This document shows, in pieces, positions 1 through 6,011 of a stretch of DNA of 7,918 nucleotides. The position numbers and the translations under genes are program-made. Location of the stretch: assembly GCA_934215405.1 (NCBI GenBank), contig CAKPZU010000102.1:1-7918 (forward strand), written 5' to 3'. This DNA is from an uncultured Bacilli bacterium. Its GTDB lineage: Bacteria > Bacillota_I > Bacilli_A > RFN20 > CAG-631. Below the pieces are notes generated by a model that had not been told where the DNA came from, made no database searches, and saw only the letters and a program-made list of their open reading frames with translations. The stretch's first letter is position 1. Every line of letters begins with the position of its first letter.

Positions 1-228
1 GCCTCCAACCCTATAATCATTTAAAGTTATTTCCTTTACCTCATTTATGTCTTTTCTTTCATTAATAAATTGCATTGTTGTATTAAAGAAAATTGTTGTA
101 ATTAAAGCTTTATCCTTTTGTTTTTTTTGCTTATTTAATAATTCATTAAAGCCTTTTATTGTTTCGTTTTCTAACCCTGACATTGAACCACTTTTATCAA
201 TAATAAATACTAATTCTGTAATTTTCAT
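1..228 (-). CDS. von Willebrand factor A (VWA) domain protein, N-terminal part only
   Basis: The 76 codons visible run open to the window edge, so the C-terminal part is missing. The protein begins MKITELVFIIDKSGSMSG. The DKSGSMS stretch (residues 11-17) is the DxSxS part of a MIDAS metal-binding site, directly after the first hydrophobic beta strand, as in VWA domains. The rest (GFNELLNKQK, TTIFFNTTM, DYRVGG) matches the order of the small single-domain VWA proteins common in Bacillota. These are thought to mediate metal-dependent protein-protein contacts, usually in the cytoplasm. No signal peptide is present. The start is supported by GGAGG (positions 240-236) seven bases upstream of the ATG. 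It follows the 301-765 gene in the same direction but lies beyond a hairpin terminator, so it may have its own promoter. The family call is firm; the biological role is unknown. Confidence 0.85.
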   Translation of the reverse strand, partial: MKITELVFIIDKSGSMSGLENETIKGFNELLNKQKKQKDKALITTIFFNTTMQFINERKDINEVKEITLNDYRVGG

Positions 229-260
229 ATTCTTTCCTCCTATTTACATTTATAATTATA
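229..260 (-). promoter_or_regulatory. Ribosome binding site and possible -10 box for the VWA gene
   Basis: On the minus strand GGAGG lies seven bases before the ATG, and TATAAT lies at 260-255. No convincing -35 hexamer is visible 16-18 bases further up, where the sequence falls inside the terminator hairpin. The ribosome site is clear. The promoter is only a suggestion, supported by the terminator that separates this gene from its upstream neighbour. Confidence 0.35.
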
Positions 261-277
261 AATAGCAAAGCAAAGAA

Positions 278-302
278 AAAGGTCGCTTTGAAGGCGACTT
301 TT
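278..302 (-). terminator. Rho-independent terminator after the XRE-like gene
   Basis: Positions 278-286 (AAAGGTCGC) pair with 294-302 (GCGACTTTT) in a 9-bp stem containing one G-T pair, around a 7-base loop. Reading the minus strand, the stem is followed by CTTTTTCTTTG, a T-rich tail. The hairpin touches the TAA stop of the 301-765 gene (301-303), so that gene ends inside its own terminator. It should reduce transcription into the VWA gene. Confidence 0.8.
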
Positions 303-765
303 AAATATTAAGTAAAGGCATATCTAGTTTATATAATGTTTCATTTAATATTAAAACATCATATTCCTTATTTAATAAAAAATATCTAAATACTAAATCT
401 CTTTTAATTGAAAATGATAATGTATAGCCAGCTTTTTCTAATAAGCTAATTGCTTCATTTAAAGAAAGCTTTAAACCTAAACATATTTTAATTGCCGTAT
501 CCTTATCAGGATGATAAAAGATATCCTTTCTTATTTTTGAAAATGTTTGTTTTGAAATAAAGGCTCTTTTATAAACTTCAGCATCATTATAATTGTTTTT
601 ATCAATTAATTTAAATACTTCCTCTTGAAAGGTTGAAGTATCAATATTATATTCACTATCTAAGCATATACATTCTTTAGCTTTTAAGCTTCTAAAAATT
701 TGACATTTTTCAGGAACATAATTTTTTTCAATATAAGCATTTATTAAACTTAAATCAAAGCTCAT
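301..765 (-). CDS. Small helical XRE/HTH-like protein of the VWA/macro-domain-associated type, function unknown
   Basis: A 154-residue soluble protein with no signal peptide or membrane segment. From about residue 46 to the end (FQEEVFKLIDK, DAEVYKRAFISKQTFSKIR, DTAIKICLGLKLSLNEA, LLEKAGYTLS, YDVLILNETLYKLDMPLL) it resembles a helical, XRE-like domain widespread in Bacillota. As I recall, that domain also occurs as the C-terminal part of macro-domain proteins and beside VWA genes; that recollection is family knowledge and was not tested here. The segment STFQEEVFKLIDKNNYND to KQTFSKIRK has the spacing of helix-turn-helix DNA binders, but DNA binding is not shown. Residues 1-40 look specific to this lineage. 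The ATG lies in an ATGA overlap with the preceding gene, with GGAGAT eight bases upstream. It is probably co-translated with the zinc-ribbon membrane protein and lies just upstream of the VWA gene. Confidence 0.8.
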   Translation of the reverse strand: MSFDLSLINAYIEKNYVPEKCQIFRSLKAKECICLDSEYNIDTSTFQEEVFKLIDKNNYNDAEVYKRAFISKQTFSKIRKDIFYHPDKDTAIKICLGLKLSLNEAISLLEKAGYTLSFSIKRDLVFRYFLLNKEYDVLILNETLYKLDMPLLNI

Positions 766-1244
766 TTATTATCTCCACAATATTTACATTCCCAAATCTT
801 TTTAGATTCATTAAAGCTCATTTTAGCTCCACAATTTGGGCATTTTTTAAAAGCCTCATTTTTCATATTAACATTTGTATTAACCGTTAAAATGTTATTA
901 TCAAATAAATATCCTTCAATGTAACGATTCTTAATAGAAACAGAAATATTTCCTATAACATCATTTTTTTCCATTGCTAACTGCTTTGCAATATCATCAA
1001 CGCTTAAGATATTATCCATAACTATACAACTAACAACCTCTTTTGTCCTTTTTGTGTTTCCAAAGCTTATCCAAGAAAGTGGAGTAGCATAAAAACCAAA
1101 GCCTACACAGACAATTCCTATCCACATTAATAATTTATTAGATGAAGCAAAAACAATTATTAGAGGAATTCCTCCTACAAATAAAATGGAAATCAATAAA
1201 GCTATGATTAATTTAATAGTTAATTTATTATTTATTTTTTTCAT
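762..1244 (-). CDS. Two-helix membrane protein with winged-helix-like region and C-terminal zinc ribbon
   Basis: 160 residues from the chosen ATG at 1244, which has TTGGTGATAAT as a ribosome site. A longer in-frame start at 1313 would begin inside the preceding gene's terminator and has no ribosome site, so it was not used. Residues 10-33 and 38-58 form two hydrophobic membrane helices. Residues 68-122 (TKEVVSCIVMDN, SVDDIAKQLAMEKNDVIGNI, RYIEGYLFDNNIL) have the pattern of a small winged-helix or PCI-like fold. Residues 135-156 hold CPNCG and CKYCG, a two-knuckle zinc ribbon. The C-terminal part is probably cytoplasmic. The architecture suggests a membrane-tethered adaptor or regulator, but no specific family name can be given. 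It is the first gene of the unit and overlaps the XRE-like gene by ATGA. Confidence 0.8.
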   Translation of the reverse strand: MKKINNKLTIKLIIALLISILFVGGIPLIIVFASSNKLLMWIGIVCVGFGFYATPLSWISFGNTKRTKEVVSCIVMDNILSVDDIAKQLAMEKNDVIGNISVSIKNRYIEGYLFDNNILTVNTNVNMKNEAFKKCPNCGAKMSFNESKKIWECKYCGDNK

Positions 1245-1260
1245 ATTATCACCAATTAAT

Positions 1261-1289
1261 ATTATAAAATTAAATTTAATAAAATGATA
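1261..1289 (-). promoter_or_regulatory. Possible promoter for the zinc-ribbon / XRE-like pair
   Basis: TATAAT lies at 1266-1261 on the minus strand, 16 bases upstream of the ATG. The hexamer 17 bases further up is TATCAT, a poor -35 match. A promoter is expected here because a terminator (1303-1329) lies immediately upstream. The region is so AT-rich that TATAAT could occur by chance. The implied 5' leader is very short. Confidence 0.3.
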
Positions 1290-1302
1290 GATAGAAAATA
1301 TA

Positions 1303-1329
1303 AAAGTGCTCATTTTTTTCGGGCACTTT
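1303..1329 (-). terminator. Rho-independent terminator of the permease / dehydrogenase operon
   Basis: Positions 1303-1311 (AAAGTGCTC) pair with 1321-1329 (GGGCACTTT) in a 9-bp stem with one G-T pair, around a 9-base loop. Read on the minus strand it is followed by TATATTTTC, a T-rich tail. It lies just past the TAA of the dehydrogenase gene (1338). The opposite strand has only a weak T tail. Confidence 0.8.
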
Positions 1330-1337
1330 GAATTATT

Positions 1338-2342
1338 TTATTTAATTAATGAATTTTTACAATTATTTGTAGCTAAGAATTCATCCATATTCTTTAATGA
1401 TGTTTCAATCATATCAATTAAGGCTTTATCTGTTGATGAAGCAACATGTGGTGTTACTAAAACACGTGGATATAAATCAATAAGCTTTTGATGAACTTCA
1501 TTATCCATATGATGTGGATCAAATTCTTTAAAGAATAATGATTTTTCATTATCAATAACATCAATTGCTAGTCCTGCTAAATGGTTGTTTGAAACAGCAT
1601 TTAAAGCAGCCTTTAAATCTAAAATTTCACCACGAGCAACGTTAACTATGATTGAATTATCCTTCATATTATTAATGAATTCTTCATTAATGAAATTATC
1701 ATTTTGTCCTTTAATATAAGCTAAATGGACTAAAATAATATCACATTTTTTAATAAACTCATCTAAAGGTAAAAATGTTAATACTTCTTTTGCTTTATCT
1801 GATTGATAAATATCATAGCCATAAACTGTTGCTCCTAAGCCCTTAAATAAGCTAGCAGTAGTAGTACCAATTCTTCCACATCCTAAAATACCAACGTTAC
1901 AGCCTCTAACCTCTCTTGAAAACATTTGATTAGTAACCTTAAAGTTTCCATTATGAGTGTTATTTACCATATATGCTGTATTCCTTAAAAGCATCATTGC
2001 TAAAGTTAAAGCAAGCTCACTAATAGCATTTGGTGAATAGCCAGGAACATATGCAGTTTTAATATTAAAATCTTTACAAGCTTCAATATCTACGTGATTA
2101 AAGCCAGCAGTTCTTGTTAAATAATATTTTAATCCATGATTTGCTAAATCTTCCATAGCCTTATAGCTTACAACACAATTTCCTCTAACCATAACAGCTT
2201 CATAGCCTAAAGCATCCTTATAATTTTCAGTATTTAAAAATTGAGGAAATAATGTTAATTTATAATCATATTTTTCTTCTAATTCTTTAAAGTAAGGAAT
2301 TTCATAATCTCTTACTCCAAAACAAGCAATTTCCATTTTCAT
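1338..2342 (-). CDS. D-2-hydroxyacid dehydrogenase, probably D-lactate dehydrogenase (NAD-dependent)
   Basis: A 334-residue cytoplasmic enzyme, the usual length for the family. It would interconvert pyruvate (or a related 2-oxoacid) and D-lactate, using NADH. The order of domains is typical: a catalytic half up to about residue 100 (LTRTAGFNHVD, VPGYSPNAISE), then a Rossmann domain with GILGCGRIG (151-159) and Asp177 at the end of the second strand, which favours NAD over NADP. The expected catalytic residues are present: Arg237 (NVARGE), Glu266 (DNE) and His299 (TPHVASS). The start has AAGGAGG nine bases upstream. It is the second gene after the AEC permease, 18 bases away, and ends at a terminator. 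The sequence does not separate D-lactate from D-2-hydroxyisocaproate dehydrogenase activity; the former is more common in fermenting Bacillota. Confidence 0.9.
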   Translation of the reverse strand: MKMEIACFGVRDYEIPYFKELEEKYDYKLTLFPQFLNTENYKDALGYEAVMVRGNCVVSYKAMEDLANHGLKYYLTRTAGFNHVDIEACKDFNIKTAYVPGYSPNAISELALTLAMMLLRNTAYMVNNTHNGNFKVTNQMFSREVRGCNVGILGCGRIGTTTASLFKGLGATVYGYDIYQSDKAKEVLTFLPLDEFIKKCDIILVHLAYIKGQNDNFINEEFINNMKDNSIIVNVARGEILDLKAALNAVSNNHLAGLAIDVIDNEKSLFFKEFDPHHMDNEVHQKLIDLYPRVLVTPHVASSTDKALIDMIETSLKNMDEFLATNNCKNSLIK

Positions 2343-2360
2343 TTTACAAACCCTCCTTAT

Positions 2361-3467
2361 TTAGGCAAAAATAGCAGAATTTTGAATAATAGTTAATAAA
2401 ATAATATAAACTGGAATGAATAAAACAGATAAGAATGTTCCAATTAATGAACAGCTTGAGGCAAAGGTTGCCTCCTTATTAGCATTAATGCAATAAGTAA
2501 TAGCTACTGTTGCTGGTGGTGTTGCCCACATTAATGTTGTAGCTGCAACTGTGAAAAAAGAAATATTAAATCCCGGAATTAAATTAAGTAATAATAAGAA
2601 TACAAAATTTAATACTGGGGCAACAATTAGCTTAATAAATGAATAAATCCAAACTGTTTTATCACTAGCTGCTTCTTTAAATGAAACCTTACCTAATGTA
2701 CAACCAATTGCAATCCAAACAAGTGGTGATGATAAGCCACCTAATGTATTCATTGTTTGATAAAGTGGTGGAAGTGATACCTTAATATTCCAAAAGGCAC
2801 CTGTTACCTTATTTACTGTAACAACATACCATTTTGTAGTATCTGTAGTATAGCCAACTAATTGTAAGCTCCATAAAATAAAGCCTAAAAATGTAGCAAT
2901 AATAACTGGGTTTACGAAAATCTTTTTTAAGATTTCACTAGTTTTAGGCTTTGTTTGATTTTCATTATTACTTTGACAAATTGCATAATATGCATATGAG
3001 TATAAAAACACACGATAAGCCACATTAAACATACTTGAATCATTAAAAGCATCTGCAAATACTGCTTGAATTAATGGTTGACCAAAGAATGTTGTAGAAC
3101 CAAAAACAAATAAAATCTCCATAACCTTTCTTTTAGTTTTATCCTTAACCCACATAAAGATAAATCTTGCCAAGAAAATAAATACTATATAGATAAAAAA
3201 TCCATATACAAATGAGATCAAACAACTTTGGAATGTTTCTTTAGAAATACTAGTCATGAATGATGAAAATGCTAAGCATGGTAAGCATACACTCATTACA
3301 AGCTTTGTTAAAATCTTGCCAGTATTTTCAGGTAATAATTTTAGCTTTGTTAAGGCAAAGCCTAAAAGAATAATACTAACACTTTTAAAAACAGCAATCC
3401 ATAAGCTCATTGAACTTAAAGCACTGATAACATTATCCATTACTGATGATAAAAATAAGCTATACAT
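2361..3467 (-). CDS. AEC family permease (auxin efflux carrier / malate permease type)
   Basis: An integral membrane protein of 368 residues with about ten hydrophobic segments. Family features include the early PENTGKILTKLVMSVCLPCLAF stretch (amphipathic segment, then a helix with prolines), FFGQPLIQAVF in the middle, and the ending ATPPATVAITYCI, LIGTFLSVLFIPVYIIL. These match AEC transporters, which move organic anions such as malate or lactate, or auxin in plants. The substrate cannot be read from the sequence. Two in-frame ATGs are six bases apart (3473 and 3467). GGAG at 3480-3477 is nine bases from the second and only three from the first, so the second was chosen. It is the first gene of an operon with the hydroxyacid dehydrogenase, which suggests transport of that enzyme's product or substrate. 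Confidence 0.9.
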   Translation of the reverse strand: MYSLFLSSVMDNVISALSSMSLWIAVFKSVSIILLGFALTKLKLLPENTGKILTKLVMSVCLPCLAFSSFMTSISKETFQSCLISFVYGFFIYIVFIFLARFIFMWVKDKTKRKVMEILFVFGSTTFFGQPLIQAVFADAFNDSSMFNVAYRVFLYSYAYYAICQSNNENQTKPKTSEILKKIFVNPVIIATFLGFILWSLQLVGYTTDTTKWYVVTVNKVTGAFWNIKVSLPPLYQTMNTLGGLSSPLVWIAIGCTLGKVSFKEAASDKTVWIYSFIKLIVAPVLNFVFLLLLNLIPGFNISFFTVAATTLMWATPPATVAITYCINANKEATFASSCSLIGTFLSVLFIPVYIILLTIIQNSAIFA

Positions 3468-3492
3468 GATCATTTTCTCCTTTACGCCATAA

Positions 3493-3521
3493 AATATAGT
3501 AACTTGCTATTTTATCTGCAA
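3493..3521 (-). promoter_or_regulatory. Promoter of the permease / dehydrogenase operon
   Basis: On the minus strand TTGCAG (3521-3516) and TATATT (3498-3493) are separated by exactly 17 bases. The -10 box matches five of six consensus positions; the -35 box matches only the TTG. It lies about 25 bases upstream of the start codon. A weak -35 overlapping a tandem repeat is consistent with control by a bound protein. Confidence 0.5.
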
Positions 3522-3535
3522 CTTTATTTTATCTG
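3501..3535 (+). repeat. Tandem direct repeat in the permease promoter, possible operator
   Basis: The unit AACTT-TATTTTATCTG occurs at 3501-3518 (with GC inserted after AACTT) and at 3520-3535 (uninterrupted). The 11-base core TATTTTATCTG is identical in both copies, 17 bases apart. The pair covers the -35 box and the spacer of the minus-strand promoter. A regulator binding in tandem is a plausible reading. The regulator is not identifiable, and chance similarity in AT-rich DNA is possible, though less likely for this length. Confidence 0.55.
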
Positions 3536-3595
3536 ATATTTAAAATTTTATACATTTTTTAAGCAATTGTGCAGTAATTTTCCTCAATTAGGTAA

Positions 3596-3624
3596 TTAAA
3601 AATGATTCAATAATATGGTATAAT
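3596..3624 (+). promoter_or_regulatory. Extended -10 promoter of the fructokinase gene
   Basis: TATAAT at 3619-3624 is preceded by TGG, making a TGnTATAAT extended -10. TTAAAA at 3596-3601 is a 4-of-6 match to the -35 box with a 17-base spacer. Transcription would begin near 3631, giving a leader of about 19 bases. AAGGA (3636-3640) is a ribosome site nine bases before the ATG at 3650. This is the clearest promoter in the window. Confidence 0.8.
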
Positions 3625-3649
3625 TAGTTAGAAAAAAGGATGTGAAATT

Positions 3650-4579
3650 ATGGTTGTTGTGTATGGTGAAATTCTAGTTGATATGGTTAAAGAAAAATGG
3701 AATAATTCCTTTAATTATTTTATTGGTGGAGCTCCTTTTAATGTTAGCTATTCAATTAGTAAAGTTAATAAAAATGTTTTGTTTGTTGGAAATGTTGGCA
3801 ATGATTTACTTGGAAAATTTTTAAAGGATGAAGTTAAAAACTATAATTTAGATAACTCATATGTTTATATAGATAATAATCATAATACTACACAAGCTTT
3901 TGTTATAAATGATGAAAATGGCGAAAGAAATTTTTGCTTTGCTAGAAAGTTTTGTGCTGATTATTATATTCCTGCTTCTTCTTTATCATTAATAAATAAA
4001 GCTAATATTATTCATTTAGGGTCTTTGATGCTTTCAACAAAAGCAGGCTTAAGTTTTGCAAATAAAGTAATAAATAAAGCAAAAGATGAAAATAAAATAA
4101 TAAGCTTTGATATTAACTATCGTGATGATATTTATAATAGCAAGGAAGAAGCTATTAAGATATATAAAAATATTTATAAAAAATGCGATATTATTAAAAT
4201 TTCAAATGACGAGCTTGAGCTATTAACAAATAAATCTGATTTACTAGAAGCCTTAAAAGATTTTACTAATAATAATCAAAAGGTATTTGTAACATTAGGT
4301 AAGGACGGCTCATTATTATATTTTAATAATAAAGTAATTAAAGCAAGTACTATTAAAGTAAATCCTATTGATACTACAGGAGCAGGAGATGCCTTTTATG
4401 GAACAATACTTGGATTTATCGATAAATATGGCTATGACTTATTCTTTAATGATGAAGAATTAATTAAAGAATGCTTAAAAAAAGCCAATGTTCAAGGGGC
4501 AATGGCTACTTTAAAAAAAGGTGCAATAAGTGGCGTAGTTGAAGAAGAAATGTTAGAAAAAGAAAGCATGAATTCTTAA
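3650..4579 (+). CDS. PfkB-family carbohydrate kinase, probably fructokinase
   Basis: A 309-residue cytoplasmic sugar kinase, the normal size for ribokinase/PfkB enzymes. It would transfer phosphate from ATP to fructose, giving fructose 6-phosphate. The N-terminal substrate motif GGAPFNVSYS is at residues 26-35, close to the GGAPANVA of bacterial fructokinases. FDINYRDDIY (153-162) corresponds to the FDPNYRPxLW element of that group, with Arg158 kept. The C-terminal signature DTTGAGDAFYG (241-251) contains the anion hole and catalytic base Asp247. The start is set by AAGGA nine bases upstream, behind a strong promoter. It is the only plus-strand gene here and converges on the GH32 gene, whose released fructose is its likely substrate. 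Its last codons and stop lie within the shared terminator hairpin. Specificity for another hexose cannot be excluded. Confidence 0.88.
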   Translation: MVVVYGEILVDMVKEKWNNSFNYFIGGAPFNVSYSISKVNKNVLFVGNVGNDLLGKFLKDEVKNYNLDNSYVYIDNNHNTTQAFVINDENGERNFCFARKFCADYYIPASSLSLINKANIIHLGSLMLSTKAGLSFANKVINKAKDENKIISFDINYRDDIYNSKEEAIKIYKNIYKKCDIIKISNDELELLTNKSDLLEALKDFTNNNQKVFVTLGKDGSLLYFNNKVIKASTIKVNPIDTTGAGDAFYGTILGFIDKYGYDLFFNDEELIKECLKKANVQGAMATLKKGAISGVVEEEMLEKESMNS

Positions 4580-4592
4580 GTGAATCCATGCT
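4565..4592. terminator. Shared bidirectional terminator between fructokinase and GH32 genes
   Basis: Positions 4565-4575 (AGCATGAATTC) and 4582-4592 (GAATCCATGCT) form an 11-bp stem around a 6-base loop. As plus-strand RNA it has a single A-C mismatch and is followed by CTTTTAAT. As minus-strand RNA the mismatch becomes a G-U pair and the tail is TTCTTTTTC, so it is stronger for the GH32 operon. The fructokinase TAA stop (4577-4579) lies in the loop, and the GH32 stop is only four bases past the stem. Confidence 0.85.
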
Positions 4593-4595
4593 CTT

Positions 4596-6011
4596 TTAAT
4601 AAATAGAGTTTAAATTGTAATAGGTGTAATTTAATTTACACTTTTTATTTGCACTTACTGAAACATTAAGTTTATTTCCCATAAATGTATTAAATGTTCC
4701 AACATTTCTACCATCATTAATAATTAATTCTATTGATGATCTATCAACATACATTAAAATACTAATTTTATTGTTAATTGGTGAAACATTACAAGGATAA
4801 GTAGTTGTAAAGAAGTAATTAACTGAATTCTTTTGATTTTTTCTATCAACAATTAAGCATTGATTAGTAAAATCATAGCTAATTAATATTTTAGAATCAT
4901 TACTATCATTTAATTCTATTTCAAATGATTGCTTATCACTAACATCAAATTCTAAATTAAGTTTGAAAGTATTAGCTACATCTAATATTTTTTCTTTTTC
5001 GTTTATAACTATGCTTTTTGTTATTTTACTATTTTCATCATTTAAATATAAATAATTATCAACTGGCTTACTAATTAGCTTTATTTCATCATTTTCCTTT
5101 ATTAAGCTATATTTGTAGGCAAGAGTCATAGCTCCAGCAAATGATTTAGTTAATCTTTTACTATCATGAGCATATTGCCAATTGTTCATCCAAGAAATAC
5201 TAATAACTTCATCACTATTATTAAATGATTGTGTAGCATATGAATCAGGGCCAAAGTTTATTTCCTTAAAGCTATGCTTCCTATTAATTACAAAGTGAAT
5301 TTTATCATTAATTTTTATTAAATTACCAATTAAATATGATCTGCCACCTAAGCTTAAAACATAGTATTTTTCATTACTATTTATAACATCAAGTAAAAAC
5401 AAATCAGGACATTCAGTGTCAATTGAAGCATCAACAGATTCAAGAGTCCAATCAATTAAATTAGTTGAACTATAAATCCTTAATTTACCACCACAAACTA
5501 ACATAATATAGCAATTGAATTTGCTAACATATAGCACCTTTGGATCTCTAAAATCTCTATTATTAAAAGGATCATCTTTAAATGTAATAATAGGATTTCC
5601 ATTATTATATTTAATCCATGTGCTTCCATCATCCTTAGAATAAGCTAAGCATTGCTCTTGCTGTAGTTTATTATTATCGTTATTTTTACGAGTATAGTAA
5701 GCAATTAAGCCACCATTTTCATCATCAAAAAGCTTTGAGCAATTTGTTTTATCATGAATACATGTTCCTGACCAAATTGCATATTCATTAGTTGCTAAAA
5801 TTGCTGGATTTAATATTTCAAAATGGATTAAGTCTTTACTTATGGCATGGCCCCAAGACATTTTATTTCCATCGCCTTCAATATCATGAGGTGTGTTTTG
5901 ATAAAACAAATGATAAACACCTTTATAATATATCATACCATTTGGGTCATTAATCCAGCCATCCTTATCAGAAAAATGAAATTGTGGACGATATAATTCA
6001 TTAAGACTCAT
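4596..6011 (-). CDS. Glycoside hydrolase family 32 beta-fructosidase (fructan/levanase-like), intracellular
   Basis: A complete 471-residue GH32 enzyme that would release terminal fructose from fructans, fructo-oligosaccharides or sucrose. The five-bladed propeller holds the whole catalytic triad: nucleophile Asp22 in WINDPNG (19-25), Asp156 in FRDPKV, and acid/base Glu200 in ECPDLF. SWGHAISKDL (52-61) and WSGT (80-83) are further family motifs. FGPDSYATQSF (253-263) and WMNNWQYA (274-281) resemble exo-levanase/inulinase members more than sucrose-6-phosphate hydrolases. The C-terminal beta-sandwich (about 330-471) carries VDRSSIEL and NDG. There is no signal peptide, so it should act in the cytoplasm on imported sugar. 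Its ATG overlaps the lipoprotein stop (ATGA), with only a weak GTGGGAA ribosome site, which suggests translational coupling. It is the last gene of its operon and faces the fructokinase. Confidence 0.9.
   Translation of the reverse strand: MSLNELYRPQFHFSDKDGWINDPNGMIYYKGVYHLFYQNTPHDIEGDGNKMSWGHAISKDLIHFEILNPAILATNEYAIWSGTCIHDKTNCSKLFDDENGGLIAYYTRKNNDNNKLQQEQCLAYSKDDGSTWIKYNNGNPIITFKDDPFNNRDFRDPKVLYVSKFNCYIMLVCGGKLRIYSSTNLIDWTLESVDASIDTECPDLFLLDVINSNEKYYVLSLGGRSYLIGNLIKINDKIHFVINRKHSFKEINFGPDSYATQSFNNSDEVISISWMNNWQYAHDSKRLTKSFAGAMTLAYKYSLIKENDEIKLISKPVDNYLYLNDENSKITKSIVINEKEKILDVANTFKLNLEFDVSDKQSFEIELNDSNDSKILISYDFTNQCLIVDRKNQKNSVNYFFTTTYPCNVSPINNKISILMYVDRSSIELIINDGRNVGTFNTFMGNKLNVSVSANKKCKLNYTYYNLNSIY

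Noticed and set aside
47..265. Plus-strand open frames at 47-265, 1306-1491, 3256-3492 and 7200-7451
   Set aside because: Each mostly overlaps, on the opposite strand, a gene with clear domain motifs. Their translations are low-complexity and lack recognisable features.
1245..1313. Longer start for the zinc-ribbon membrane protein at 1313
   Set aside because: It would begin within the terminator hairpin of the upstream operon and has no ribosome site, while the ATG at 1244 has TTGGTGAT.
3541..3550. Perfect palindrome TAAAATTTTA in the divergent promoter region
   Set aside because: It is short, made only of A and T, and expected by chance in DNA this AT-rich; it does not extend outwards.
4596..6011. 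GH32 as sucrose-6-phosphate hydrolase (SacA/ScrB)
   Set aside because: The WMNNWQYA and FGPDSYATQ motifs and the central region look like levanase/inulinase members, and no PTS gene is present in the window. SacA activity is not fully excluded.
762..6011. Mycoplasma-type code with TGA read as Trp
   Set aside because: Trp positions in conserved motifs (GH32 WINDPNG, WSGT) are encoded by TGG, and TGA acts as a stop in both ATGA overlaps.
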